Positions 1 to 8,204 of a stretch of DNA of 64,000 nt are shown in pieces (within the stretch, counting starts at the first letter, position 1; each line of letters opens with the position of its first letter). A model generated the notes under the pieces. That model was not told the origin of the DNA. It did not search any database and was given only the letters and a program-made list of their open reading frames with translations. This stretch comes from UBA3871 sp002392265 (GTDB taxonomy: Bacteria; Bacillota; Clostridia; Peptostreptococcales; Anaerovoracaceae). The translations under genes and the position numbers were made by a program. The DNA lies in contig CAMOGS010000066.1 in NCBI GenBank assembly GCA_946614255.1, positions 26,119 through 90,118 on the forward strand, in the 5' to 3' direction.

Positions 1-2
1 TG

Positions 3-1046
3 GAGTTTTCAAAAAATCTGTATGCCATTGCAAGAGCAGGCGCAGGTGTAAATAACATTCCATGTGATCGCTGCGCCGAAGAAGGCATCGTGGTTTTCAA
101 CACTCCGGGCGCTAACGCAAATGCAGTAGCAGAGCTCGCCATCGGCTCTATGATTGCCGATGCAAGAAATATGATACCTGCAATCGAGTGGGCAAATACA
201 TTAAAGGGCGGCGAAATGGAAGTAGCAAAGGCCGTAGAAAAGGGCAAGGGCAAGTATGCCGGCCATGAGCTTCGCGGAAAGAAGATTTGCGTCATCGGCC
301 TCGGAGCCATCGGTGTACTCGTGGCAAACGCCTGCGAGCATCTCGGAATGCAGGTAGTCGGTTATGCGCCTCGCATGTCGATTCGTGCAGCTCACGACAT
401 GAGCAACACCATTCCGTTCACAATGAACATCGAAGAGGCTATAAAGGATGCCGACTATGTTTCGGTTCACGTTCCCGCAAAGCCTAACACAACCGGAATG
501 ATAAACGCTTCCCTGATTGAAAAAATGAAGGACGGCGTTACTATCGTAAACTTCTCCAGAGACAAGCTCGTAAACGAGCCTGATGTTCTGGCAGCTCTCG
601 AATCCGGCAAGGTTCGCCGCTACATCACCGACTTCCCGAACGATCTGAACATCGGAAAACCGGGCGTTGCTTTCACACCGCATCTCGGTGCTTCCTCCGA
701 AGAAGCCGAAGACAACTGCGCATCGGCAGCAGTTCGCGAGATTATGGGCTACATCGAAGACGGCAACATTCAGAACTCAGTAAACTTCCCTAACTGCGAT
801 TTGGGCAAGTTCATCCGCGGAGAAGGCCGCAGCCGTATCTGCATTCTGAATAAAAACATTCCTGCCGTAATCGGTGCCATCACAGGTATCCTCGCAGAAA
901 TGAATGTCAACATCGACAACATGATTAACAAATCAAAGGGCAAATACGCATACACCGTTATCGAAGCCGATTCTGAGGTTGACGAGGAATTACTCCGCGA
1001 CAAGCTCGCAAGCCACGGAGTCATCAAAGTTCGCGTTATTAAATAG
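3..1046 (+). CDS. serA: D-3-phosphoglycerate dehydrogenase, 5'-truncated by window edge
   Basis: Oxidises 3-phosphoglycerate with NAD+, the first step of serine synthesis, in the cytosol. The frame is open from base 3, so 347 residues are visible and about 40 N-terminal residues lie outside the window (family forms of this short type are about 387). The Rossmann motif GLGAIG is encoded at about 297-314. The substrate/catalytic segment NFSRDKLVNEP and the catalytic-His segment TPHLGASSEEAEDN follow. The last ~70 residues (SRICILNKNIPAVIGAITG onward) form an ACT domain, the usual site of serine feedback. An internal ATG at 90 is not the start because the conserved upstream sequence ARAGAGVNNIP is in frame. 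The gene is followed directly by a hairpin terminator. Confidence 0.95.
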   Translation, partial: EFSKNLYAIARAGAGVNNIPCDRCAEEGIVVFNTPGANANAVAELAIGSMIADARNMIPAIEWANTLKGGEMEVAKAVEKGKGKYAGHELRGKKICVIGLGAIGVLVANACEHLGMQVVGYAPRMSIRAAHDMSNTIPFTMNIEEAIKDADYVSVHVPAKPNTTGMINASLIEKMKDGVTIVNFSRDKLVNEPDVLAALESGKVRRYITDFPNDLNIGKPGVAFTPHLGASSEEAEDNCASAAVREIMGYIEDGNIQNSVNFPNCDLGKFIRGEGRSRICILNKNIPAVIGAITGILAEMNVNIDNMINKSKGKYAYTVIEADSEVDEELLRDKLASHGVIKVRVIK

Positions 1047-1068
1047 TGCGGATTATAAAATAAAAACC

Positions 1069-1112
1069 AAAAGGCTAATTTAGGGACAGTCCCCAAATTA
1101 GCCTTTTTTTAT
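1069..1112 (+). terminator. serA terminator built from a REP-like palindrome
   Basis: AAAGGCTAATTT pairs with AAATTAGCCTTT around an inner GGGAC/GTCCC core, followed by seven T. The core and arms belong to the dispersed GGGGACAG palindrome family found elsewhere in the window, so this is both an intrinsic terminator and a repeat copy. Confidence 0.85.
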
Positions 1113-1185
1113 TAGTCGTTAAGTAATTGAAAGGTGTTCACCTTTTTTATACCACTATCGCGATATGTTAAACATATTTTTTGCA

Positions 1186-2103
1186 TTATTCATCGCGAAC
1201 CTCAGCGCTGAGTGCATCTTTCCTGTCGCCGCGGAGTTCCTGCAAAACCTCGTTTAATACGAGTCCCAGCACCATTACCCAGCTGATCAGGTAGAACCAG
1301 AACATCAGCGCAACCAGTGCTGCGGCAGAGCCGTAAATCAGATTGTAGGTTGCAAGACTGCTAGTATAGAACGAAAACAGCTTGCTGACTACGATTATGC
1401 CCAGGCCCGCAAATGCACCACCCGGAATCGAATACCTGAACCTTGCGCGCTTTGCAGGAAGCACATAGAAGTTCAAGCTCAGAACCAGTGAAAAAATGCA
1501 CAGCATTATAGGCCATCTGATCCAGAGGAGCAGCTTTGCAACGGTCGATGTCATTATATCCTCGATTCTGCCTGCAACCTCGGCGGCGCCTATTCCGTCC
1601 ACGAAGGCATTCGAAAATATGACATGTACGACAATGTTAAAAATCAGCTCTCCGTAGACCAGAAGAATCAGAGCTATCGCAACCGTCACAATCGTGATTA
1701 AAGTGTTAAGTATCGCTCTGAGGCGTTCCGCTATGTAGCTGCCGCCATTTGTCAGATGTGACATATGGTTTGCAATGCACGCCATGCTGTAGTGTGCCTT
1801 GCTGGCACCATAGAGAATTGCGATAACGAGAGCTATCGTAACGCCCCCGTTTCCGACAGTATTTGTCAAAAGGTTCATCAGGTATTTCGCCGCATCACTG
1901 TTCAGATACTCGTTTGCAATATCAAATACGACATTAATCGGAACCTTGAATACCGCCAGCGCATACGAAAGCAGAATTACCAGCGGAATTATCGACATCA
2001 TAAAGCCGAACGAAATCGCCTCCGGAAAGCCTTGATAATATGGATCCATCAGTTTTTTAACCGACAGAATTATTATCTGTAATGCCCTGTTTATTATCTG
2101 CAT
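1186..2103 (-). CDS. YihY/BrkB-family integral membrane protein
   Basis: 305 residues with about six hydrophobic segments, starting with an amphipathic N-terminus followed by YYQGFPEAISFGFMMSIIPL, which resembles the conserved N-terminal region of the YihY/virulence factor BrkB family. The family is widespread and its transport role is unsettled, so no substrate is assigned. The start is supported by AAAGGA seven bases upstream of the ATG. The start lies inside the last codons of the upstream pyrophosphatase gene, which indicates translational coupling and a two-gene operon. The charged C-terminus (GDRKDALSAEVRDE) is cytoplasmic-looking. Confidence 0.82.
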   Translation of the reverse strand: MQIINRALQIIILSVKKLMDPYYQGFPEAISFGFMMSIIPLVILLSYALAVFKVPINVVFDIANEYLNSDAAKYLMNLLTNTVGNGGVTIALVIAILYGASKAHYSMACIANHMSHLTNGGSYIAERLRAILNTLITIVTVAIALILLVYGELIFNIVVHVIFSNAFVDGIGAAEVAGRIEDIMTSTVAKLLLWIRWPIMLCIFSLVLSLNFYVLPAKRARFRYSIPGGAFAGLGIIVVSKLFSFYTSSLATYNLIYGSAAALVALMFWFYLISWVMVLGLVLNEVLQELRGDRKDALSAEVRDE

Positions 2104-2705
2104 GAAAGAATCCTTTCAAGCTCCTGAAGAGCTCTGGCTCTGTGGCTGATACTGTTCTTCACATCCTGACCGAGTACCGCAAACTGGCAGTCGTATCCAT
2201 CCGGAATAAAGAGAGGATCGTATCCGAAGCCCTCGCTACCGGCTGTTTCTGTCGCAATCCTGCCCGGGCACTCACCGCGTGCCACAATCTTTTCACCATC
2301 CGGGAAAAGCATCGTGATTACGGTCACGAATTTTGCAGTACGCTTTTCAACCGGTATTCCGTCGAGGAGCTTTAACAGCTTTTCGTTGTTCCCCTTGTCA
2401 TCATGCTCTACTCCGCAGAATCTGGCACTGTAAACTCCCGGTGCGCCACCTAGCGCATCTACCATGAGTCCGCTGTCGTCGGCAATCGTAATTTTCCCGC
2501 TCGCTTTCATGATGGCATCGGCTTTTTTGAACGAATTTTCCTCGAAGGTTTCCCCGTCCTCAACCACGTCTATATTTGCAAATCCCGCCTCGTCCTGGGG
2601 GATAATCGTCATCCCAAACTTTGCGGTAATTGCATTAATTTCTTTAATCTTGTGTTTGTTTTTTGTAGCGGCAATTATGTAATTGCCATCCGGTCTTTCA
2701 GTCAT
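2094..2705 (-). CDS. rdgB: XTP/dITP pyrophosphatase (RdgB/HAM1 family)
   Basis: Hydrolyses non-canonical purine triphosphates (ITP, dITP, XTP) to monophosphates to keep them out of nucleic acids. The N-terminal ATKNKHKIKEI matches the family T/SxNxxK motif, and ADDSGLMVDALGGAPGVYSA is the family signature. The C-terminal half carries GFGYDPLF and SHRARAL, both conserved. I place the start at 2705 (MTERPDG) because AGGAG lies eight bases upstream; the ATG at 2726 would add seven residues and lacks a ribosome site. This gives 203 residues, the normal family size. It overlaps the following membrane-protein gene by ten bases. Confidence 0.93.
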   Translation of the reverse strand: MTERPDGNYIIAATKNKHKIKEINAITAKFGMTIIPQDEAGFANIDVVEDGETFEENSFKKADAIMKASGKITIADDSGLMVDALGGAPGVYSARFCGVEHDDKGNNEKLLKLLDGIPVEKRTAKFVTVITMLFPDGEKIVARGECPGRIATETAGSEGFGYDPLFIPDGYDCQFAVLGQDVKNSISHRARALQELERILSCR

Positions 2706-2849
2706 TTTTCTGTCTCCTGTATTCACGAGCTTTCAAATATTTTAACACATAACGTATTGTTCTTCAACCGCACATGGGCTGCGACGCTTTTAGGGCTGCC
2801 CAAAGGTAAATCAAAAAATAAAAAAAAGATTTTTTTTGCAAAATTTCTG

Positions 2850-2878
2850 TTGACAAATTAAAAAGACAGCGTTATACT
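2850..2878 (+). promoter_or_regulatory. Consensus sigma-A promoter of the metQNI leader
   Basis: TTGACA (2850-2855), a 17-base spacer and TATACT (2873-2878). The predicted start at about 2884-2886 places the leader ORF about 33 bases into the transcript. This is the closest match to a housekeeping promoter consensus noticed in the window. Confidence 0.85.
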
Positions 2879-2917
2879 CGGTACTAATTTGAAACACTTT
2901 TAGAAGGGAGAGCTCAA

Positions 2918-3049
2918 ATGAGAAACTACAGCGTAGCAAAGAATGTCATGACGATGGCTATGATGTGCATGTGCAGCATGTGCATGTTTTGTTATGCGTA
3001 CGTTTCCGATGTGCTTTCCGGTGAGGGGTTTCAAATGATGACTATATAG
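2918..3049 (+). CDS. Met/Cys-rich leader peptide of the methionine transporter operon
   Basis: A 43-codon ORF preceded by AGAAGGGAG (2902-2910) seven bases from the ATG. Residues 11-25 read MTMAMMCMCSMCMFC: seven Met and four Cys in fifteen codons; the whole peptide has ten Met and four Cys. It sits between a consensus promoter and an intrinsic terminator that precedes metQ, the arrangement of a translation-dependent attenuator. Near its end (3025-3032) GGGGTTTC can pair with GAAGCCTC (3085-3092), the 3' arm of the terminator, as an alternative structure. My inference is that ribosome stalling at Met or Cys codons allows read-through into metQNI. An alternative is a small metal-binding peptide. 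It is not similar to anything I recognise. Confidence 0.72.
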   Translation: MRNYSVAKNVMTMAMMCMCSMCMFCYAYVSDVLSGEGFQMMTI

Positions 3050-3069
3050 TTTGAAAAAATTACCGTTTA

Positions 3070-3103
3070 CGGGAGGTTTCTTCGGAAGCCTCCCGATTTT
3101 TTT
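3070..3103 (+). terminator. UUCG-capped terminator between leader peptide and metQ (candidate attenuator)
   Basis: Stem 3070-3080 pairs with 3085-3095 over 11 base pairs with one G-U, capped by TTCG in the stable C(UUCG)G context, then ATTTTTTT. It lies 20 bases after the leader-peptide stop codon and immediately before the metQ ribosome site, so unconditional termination here would silence metQNI. It is therefore probably a regulated terminator. Confidence 0.88.
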
Positions 3104-3123
3104 ATGCAAAGGAGAAATTAGAA

Positions 3124-4002
3124 ATGAAAAAGACAATCACATTACTGCTCACATTATTACTCATATTTTCACTTGCCGCAGGTCTCACAGCTTGCGGTCA
3201 GGCTACAGACGGTGATACTGCAGGCGCCGAAATTACAATTGCAATTCCAAACGATACAACCAACGAAGCAAGAGCACTGCTCCTCCTCGAGCAAGCCGGT
3301 ATCATCACACTTGATAAAGACGCAGGCATCACGGCTACAATCGCCGACATCACAGACAACCCTTACGGCATCACCTTCAAGGAAGTGGAAGCCGCACAGC
3401 TTCCTAACATTCTGCAGGACGTTGACTACGCCGTAATCAACTCCAACTACGCAATCGGTGCCGGTTTGAATCCGATTGAGCAGGGGCTCATAATCGAAGG
3501 CAGCGCATCTGCTTACGGCAACATCCTCGCAGTGAAGGAAGGCAACGAAAACGAACCGATCATAAAGGCACTCATCGCAGCACTTGAAAGCGAAGCTGTT
3601 GCTGATTACATCACAGAGACCTATGGCGGTGCTGTTGTAAGCACGGTTGCAGAGCCTACAAACGGCTTTGACGACTCCATCGACTATGCAGCACTCGCAG
3701 GTCGTGAAGTGTCCGTTGCCGCATCCCCTACACCTCACGCTGAGATTCTGGCAATCGTAAAGGATATCCTCGCTGAAAAGGACATCACACTCAAGATCGT
3801 TGAGTTCACAGACTATGTGCAGCCAAACAATGTTGTTGAAAGCGGCGAAATCGACGCCAACTATTTCCAGCACGTTCCTTACCTCGACGACTTCAACGCC
3901 CAAAACGGCACACACATCGCATCCGTTTCGACAGTTCACGTTGAACCGCTCGCACTCTACGGCGGGAAGCAGACAAATCTCGATATAATCAGCGCAAAAT
4001 AG
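3124..4002 (+). CDS. metQ: Methionine ABC transporter substrate-binding lipoprotein (MetQ/NlpA family)
   Basis: Extracellular binding protein that captures methionine and delivers it to MetI/MetN. 292 residues. A lipoprotein signal peptide (MKKTITLLLTLLLIFSLAAG) ends in the lipobox LTAC, so Cys24 should be lipidated and anchor the protein outside the membrane. The mature part contains two NlpA-like lobes, with the second starting near VSVAASPTPHAEIL and containing NYFQHVPYLDDF, typical of the family. The start is fixed by AAAGGAG nine bases upstream. It is first in an operon with metN (23-base gap) and metI. Substrate is inferred from family and from the Met-rich leader; related members carry other amino acids. 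Confidence 0.9.
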   Translation: MKKTITLLLTLLLIFSLAAGLTACGQATDGDTAGAEITIAIPNDTTNEARALLLLEQAGIITLDKDAGITATIADITDNPYGITFKEVEAAQLPNILQDVDYAVINSNYAIGAGLNPIEQGLIIEGSASAYGNILAVKEGNENEPIIKALIAALESEAVADYITETYGGAVVSTVAEPTNGFDDSIDYAALAGREVSVAASPTPHAEILAIVKDILAEKDITLKIVEFTDYVQPNNVVESGEIDANYFQHVPYLDDFNAQNGTHIASVSTVHVEPLALYGGKQTNLDIISAK

Positions 4003-4025
4003 CAGGCAAATGCAAGGGGAAAGAA

Positions 4026-4781
4026 ATGATAAGCATTAAAAATCTCTCGAAAACCTTTGAAGGAAAAAACGGGTCTGTACGGGCCCTGAAAAACATCAAC
4101 CTTGAAATCGCCGATGGTGAGATTTTCGGAATCATCGGTATGAGCGGAGCGGGTAAATCGACGCTGGTTCGGTGCATCAACATGCTTGAACGCCCTACTG
4201 CGGGAAGTGTCGAAATAGACGGAAAGGACCTCACGAGGATGAGCGAAAAAGAGCTGCGCGAGATGAGAAAGAGCGTGGCCATGATATTTCAAAAGTTCAA
4301 CCTCCTCATGCAGCGTACCTGCCTTAAAAATGTGATGTTTCCGCTCGAGATTGCAGGCGCCTCAAAGAAGGAAGCTCGCATAAAGGCGAAAATGCTTCTC
4401 GATACGGTGGGACTCTCCGATAAGGCCTATGCTTATCCGGCCCAGCTGTCGGGCGGCCAGCAGCAGCGTGTGGCGATTGCCAGAGCGCTTGCCACTAATC
4501 CGAAGGTGCTTCTCTGCGACGAAGCAACCTCTGCGCTCGATCCGAAAACCACCGACCAGATACTCGAGCTGATTCGTGACATAAACAAAAGACTCGGCAT
4601 CACCGTTGTGATAATCACCCACCAGATGAATGTCGTAACCGATGTGTGCGACCGTGTGGCCGTAATCAAGTCCGGTGAAATCGCGGAGGAGGGAGAAGTT
4701 GAGCAGATTTTCTCGAAAGAGGAATATGTCGAAATCGGCAGGAAATCGAAATTAAAGGAGGCGAGGATTCATGTTTGCTGA
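4026..4781 (+). CDS. metN: Methionine ABC transporter ATPase, lacking the NIL sensor domain
   Basis: Cytoplasmic ATPase powering methionine import. Walker A is GMSGAGKST, the signature is LSGGQQQRVAIARAL, Walker B is VLLCDEATSALD and the switch His follows in VIITHQ. At 251 residues it stops shortly after the nucleotide-binding domain (ending SKLKEARIHVC). Canonical MetN proteins are about 340 residues because a C-terminal NIL/ACT-like domain binds methionine and inhibits transport. That domain is absent here, so direct trans-inhibition may be missing. The 3' end overlaps the metI start, indicating translational coupling. Supported by AAGGGGAAAG upstream of the ATG. Confidence 0.93.
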   Translation: MISIKNLSKTFEGKNGSVRALKNINLEIADGEIFGIIGMSGAGKSTLVRCINMLERPTAGSVEIDGKDLTRMSEKELREMRKSVAMIFQKFNLLMQRTCLKNVMFPLEIAGASKKEARIKAKMLLDTVGLSDKAYAYPAQLSGGQQQRVAIARALATNPKVLLCDEATSALDPKTTDQILELIRDINKRLGITVVIITHQMNVVTDVCDRVAVIKSGEIAEEGEVEQIFSKEEYVEIGRKSKLKEARIHVC

Positions 4782-5475
4782 TCTGTTTTCGCCCGAAACA
4801 ATAAACGAAACCCTCCGCATTGTGCAGGGAGAGTTCGGGCTTGCCATATGGGAAACATTTTATGTGACTATACTTGCAACTGCCTTTGGTGTGGCGCTGG
4901 GTCTGCCAATAGGCGTGGCGCTGGTAGTAGGCGAGGAAGGTGGAGTAAGGCCTCTGCCAAAGCCTCTTATGTCGGTACTCGGCACGATTGTAAACCTCCT
5001 CCGTTCGGTGCCGTTCCTGATTCTGATGATACTGGCGTTCCCCCTTACACGAGTAATCGTCGGCACGACTGTCGGAACGCTCGCATCGGTCGTGCCTCTG
5101 GTGATTGCGGCATTTCCTTTCATCGCAAGGTTGGTGGAAACGAGCCTGCGTGAAATCAGCCCCGACACGATAGAGGCGGCTCAGAGCATGGGTGCAACGC
5201 CGCTTCAGATTATCACAAGGGTGATGATTCCGGAGTGCATCCCTTCGCTGATAAGCCAGATTACGATAGCCGTGACCACCATCCTCGGTTACTCCGCGAT
5301 GAGCGGAATCATTGGCGGTGGCGGACTGGGTAAAATCGCAATAAACTACGGATATTATCGCTACAAATACCTCGTAATGCTACTCGCTGTGGTGCTTTTA
5401 ATCGTGATGGTTCAGGCATTCCAGAGCATCGGGACGAAAGCTGCAGTGAGGTCTGATAAAAGACTCCGCTCGTAA
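4771..5475 (+). CDS. metI: Methionine ABC transporter permease
   Basis: Membrane channel of the transporter, 234 residues, normal for MetI. About five to six transmembrane segments are visible, including YVTILATAFGVALGLPIGVA and LLAVVLLIVMVQAF. The cytoplasmic coupling loop ISPDTIEAAQSMGATPLQI is the EAA motif that contacts MetN. The ATG at 4771 lies within the last codons of metN with GGAGGCGAGG just upstream. Last gene of the operon, followed by a hairpin terminator. Confidence 0.93.
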   Translation: MFADLFSPETINETLRIVQGEFGLAIWETFYVTILATAFGVALGLPIGVALVVGEEGGVRPLPKPLMSVLGTIVNLLRSVPFLILMILAFPLTRVIVGTTVGTLASVVPLVIAAFPFIARLVETSLREISPDTIEAAQSMGATPLQIITRVMIPECIPSLISQITIAVTTILGYSAMSGIIGGGGLGKIAINYGYYRYKYLVMLLAVVLLIVMVQAFQSIGTKAAVRSDKRLRS

Positions 5476-5485
5476 TAATAAGGAA

Positions 5486-5546
5486 GTACTACCGCGTAGT
5501 ACGGATGTAAACAATACGAAAACCACTCTGCACGAGTGGTTTTTGT
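5486..5546. terminator. Bidirectional terminator after metI and the convergent flavoprotein gene
   Basis: Two hairpins: GTACTAC/GTAGTAC (5486-5502) and AAAACCACTC/GAGTGGTTTT (5519-5543) followed by T. The second has A-rich 5' and T-rich 3' flanks, so it can stop transcription from both converging genes. Confidence 0.75.
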
Positions 5547-5587
5547 AGTTTATTTCCTATATGTATGTTGCTTTTCGTCGGGGTATG

Positions 5588-6184
5588 CTAAACCCCGCGA
5601 ATGCCTTTTATGCAATTCTGCACGATCTTTTCGCTGTCTGCGCCCAGTATATCGAGGCCTACAGCCTTTATACATTCAACGTCTTTAATGCCGTAGAAGC
5701 TTTCTGCAAGCGTCTTTATGTAGCCAAAGCCAAACTCCTCCGGCACATAGCTGCCGCCCGCAGTCATAACATAGTAAAGCTTCTTTGCTTTGCAAAGCCC
5801 TCGTGAAAAGCCCTCAGGCGTGTATTCAAAGGTGATGCCGAGGACATTTATGTGCTCTATGTACTGCTTCAGTACCGCAGGGAACGACAGATCCCAGTAA
5901 GGTGCCGCTATGACGATTGTCTCAGCCCTTGCAAACTGCTTTGCAAGGTCAAAATAGCTGTCCGAATAATCGCCCGCAGCTATGCTTCTATCGCGCCGCG
6001 CAAGCAGTGCCTCTGTGGTCTTTGGGAAATCAAGCTCGCAGAGTCTGACTTCCTCGACCTCGCCGGTTGCACCGGCATTATATGTGCAGCCCGCAGCCCC
6101 CGCAGTCAGTGACTGCAAAAGCGCCTCTGCAATCCTCTTTGTACGCGACTCACCCCTCGCACATGCATTTACAAATAAAATCAT
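5588..6184 (-). CDS. FMN-dependent NADH-azoreductase-like flavoprotein
   Basis: 198-residue flavodoxin-fold oxidoreductase. The phosphate-binding loop region NACARGESRTKRIAEALLQ and the motif APYWDLSFPAVLKQYIEHINVLG are characteristic of AzoR/NQO-type proteins; MTAGGSYVP is the FMN-contact loop. Family members reduce quinones and azo compounds with NAD(P)H; the natural substrate is unknown. A good ribosome site (AGGAGAG) precedes the ATG. It ends facing metI across a shared terminator and starts 11 bases after the YdcF-like gene, so it is probably co-transcribed with it. Confidence 0.85.
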   Translation of the reverse strand: MILFVNACARGESRTKRIAEALLQSLTAGAAGCTYNAGATGEVEEVRLCELDFPKTTEALLARRDRSIAAGDYSDSYFDLAKQFARAETIVIAAPYWDLSFPAVLKQYIEHINVLGITFEYTPEGFSRGLCKAKKLYYVMTAGGSYVPEEFGFGYIKTLAESFYGIKDVECIKAVGLDILGADSEKIVQNCIKGIRGV

Positions 6185-6195
6185 TCCATACTCTC

Positions 6196-7053
6196 CTATC
6201 GTATATCACGCAGTATTCCAAAGCACTCGCGGACAATGTTGTTTGGCAGATACCACGGAATTGTGTCTGCAGCGATGCCGTAAAACTCATAGCCTGCTGC
6301 ACTGAGATCATGCTGCCCTTCGGCAGGCTCCTTAGTAAGCTCGCGCGCAATGTGCAGGCTCCTGAATACATGGAAGTTATTGGTAACTACGCCTATGCGC
6401 AAAGGGCTGCCTGCTTTTTTTGCCGGAGCGCCTTCAGCTTCGAAAATTCGTAGCGAATACGCAATGTTCTCGGTCGTATTGCGCGACTCTGTCTCGGCAA
6501 AAATCCTTTCTGCGGCAATACCGCGCGAGATTAGATAAGCCCTGCCTGCTTCGCCTTCGCTTGTCGGCTCGTTAAAGCCCTGAGCGCCCGAAACTATGCA
6601 TACCGTGCCGGGATTATCTTTTAAGTAGTCGCAGGCTGCGTCTAGCCTGAACCTAAATGCAACGCTCGGCCCGCTGTCTCGAACCTGTGCACCGAGAACA
6701 ATTATGCAGTCGAGATTCGACTCGCCTTCGTCGGAAAAGTGGCTTAGCTGGGCTATCGCGCAAGCGCCAAAGACTATGGCTGCCAGCGCTATCACCGCAT
6801 AAGCCGCTATGCGCAGCCTTTTCGGTACGCGGTGCCATCTGCTGCCGGACTTGCCACGCCCCACAGGGCCTGCAAGGTATGCCGTCAACGCAAAAAAGGC
6901 CGCAAGCAGCGCCCATATCACAAACGAAAATGTGCCGCTCCCGACCGCAAGAATGGACAGCGAATATATAAAGCTCGCCGCCGCAAGCAGCATCCACACG
7001 ATGCTCAGCCACCGGCTGCAGAGCTTATTTTTTTGTTTAAATGACTTATACAT
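6196..7053 (-). CDS. YdcF/SanA-like DUF218 membrane protein
   Basis: About 285 residues from the ATG at 7053 (MYKSFKQKNK). The longer frame to 7131 would overlap the asparaginase gene by 70 bases and is less likely. Three hydrophobic segments occupy the first ~100 residues. They are followed by a DUF218 domain with CIIVLGAQV, the FRLDAACDYL helix, VSGAQG, and the acidic/Asn-rich AETESRNTTENI motif typical of YdcF/SanA proteins. The family is linked to envelope metabolism, but the reaction is unproven. The gene follows the asparaginase stop by seven bases, suggesting an operon. Confidence 0.82.
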   Translation of the reverse strand: MYKSFKQKNKLCSRWLSIVWMLLAAASFIYSLSILAVGSGTFSFVIWALLAAFFALTAYLAGPVGRGKSGSRWHRVPKRLRIAAYAVIALAAIVFGACAIAQLSHFSDEGESNLDCIIVLGAQVRDSGPSVAFRFRLDAACDYLKDNPGTVCIVSGAQGFNEPTSEGEAGRAYLISRGIAAERIFAETESRNTTENIAYSLRIFEAEGAPAKKAGSPLRIGVVTNNFHVFRSLHIARELTKEPAEGQHDLSAAGYEFYGIAADTIPWYLPNNIVRECFGILRDIR

Positions 7054-7060
7054 GGGTTTA

Positions 7061-8161
7061 TTATTCGTCTTCGCCGTCGCCGAAGGAAACCTCGCCGACG
7101 AGGTTAGTGTCGAAATATGCACGGATTTCATCCATGTTACGTGCCTGGCCGAGCGTCCAGATGAGCTTTGTCACCGCCGCTTCGGTGGTCATGTCATAGG
7201 CGCTGATAACGCCGTGCTCGAGAGCCTTCTTACCGACCTCGTAGATTGAAAGGTCGCTCTTTTCGTAAAGGCACTGGCTGGCAACAACTACAGGGATACC
7301 CGCGCGCACCAGCTTTTCAAGCTTGGATATCAGGTCACGGTTTACGTAGTGAAGCCCGCCCGCACCAAAGGCCTCGATGACGATGCCCTTGTATTTCATT
7401 TCGAGCAGCATGTCGAAAATCGTAGGATTCAGACCCGGTGTCAGCTTTATCAGAAATACATCGTTGCAAATGGTGTCGCGCAAGGTAAAATACTCGCCCG
7501 ACCCGATGCCTTTGTTTATATCGAGTCCCTTTGCCTTTGCAACACTTTCCGCATCTCCCGAATAGAATATGCCTCTGCCGTCGATTGCGCGCTGCTTTAT
7601 CTGCAGTCCCGCAGGGCCCGGCTTTGCGACATAAGGGTAGTTCACGCTCTCGAAAGCATCAAAGCCTGTCGTGCGCACCTTTACGGCGCGGCAGCCCAGT
7701 ATTATCTTTCGGTTAAATGCGATAAACACGCCGGGCACACCGCTTCCGGCCATAGCCAGCGCATAGCGAAGGTTCTCTGCACCGTCAGTCATAGGGCTTA
7801 TCATAGGCAACTGCGATCCCGTCAGCACGACAGGAATCGGCACACCCGCCAGCATAAACGACAAAATCGACGCCGTGTAAGCCATTGTGTCTGTGCCGTG
7901 CGTCACAACAATGCCGTCGTAACGCTCTTTGCTCTTCACCGCTTCGTAGATTTTTTCGGCAATCAGAACCCACTCCTCCGGCTGGATGTTTGAACTGTCC
8001 ATACTGAGAATGTCCTTCGCCGATATTTCATAGTTCTCCGCCACACCCGCGATTCCGCTGAGAAGTGCGCTTACATCAAGCGACGGCACCAGCCCTTCGG
8101 GACTCGGCGCGGAAGCTATCGTTCCGCCGGTTGCAAGAACCAAAATCTTTTTCTTCCCCAT
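7061..8161 (-). CDS. ansA: L-asparaginase, type I-like
   Basis: Hydrolyses asparagine to aspartate and ammonia. 366 residues, slightly longer than the usual 330-340. The N-terminal catalytic threonine motif is ATGGTIAS. The second catalytic motif, THGTDTMAYTA, carries the Thr-Asp pair, and TGSQLPM and DGAENL are also conserved. No signal peptide is present, so the enzyme is cytosolic. An unusual insertion-like segment (GPAGLQIKQRAIDGRGIFYSG) lies mid-protein. Followed within seven bases by the YdcF-like gene. Confidence 0.92.
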   Translation of the reverse strand: MGKKKILVLATGGTIASAPSPEGLVPSLDVSALLSGIAGVAENYEISAKDILSMDSSNIQPEEWVLIAEKIYEAVKSKERYDGIVVTHGTDTMAYTASILSFMLAGVPIPVVLTGSQLPMISPMTDGAENLRYALAMAGSGVPGVFIAFNRKIILGCRAVKVRTTGFDAFESVNYPYVAKPGPAGLQIKQRAIDGRGIFYSGDAESVAKAKGLDINKGIGSGEYFTLRDTICNDVFLIKLTPGLNPTIFDMLLEMKYKGIVIEAFGAGGLHYVNRDLISKLEKLVRAGIPVVVASQCLYEKSDLSIYEVGKKALEHGVISAYDMTTEAAVTKLIWTLGQARNMDEIRAYFDTNLVGEVSFGDGEDE

Positions 8162-8204
8162 ACTTACCTACCATCCTGCAAATGCTGCTTTAACGGAAGT
8201 CTTC

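Noticed and set aside
2880..3110. SAM riboswitch or Met T-box ahead of metQ
   Set aside because: No T-box sequence (AGGGTGGNACCGCG-like) and no S-box architecture seen; the region is mostly occupied by the leader ORF.
2900..3136. 78-codon frame opposite the Met/Cys leader
   Set aside because: No ribosome site and it crosses the terminator; the plus-strand ORF has promoter, ribosome site and a biased codon cluster.
3169..3939. 256-codon Cys-rich open frame on the minus strand opposite metQ
   Set aside because: Lies entirely within metQ, has no ribosome site, and its composition follows from reading metQ codons in reverse.
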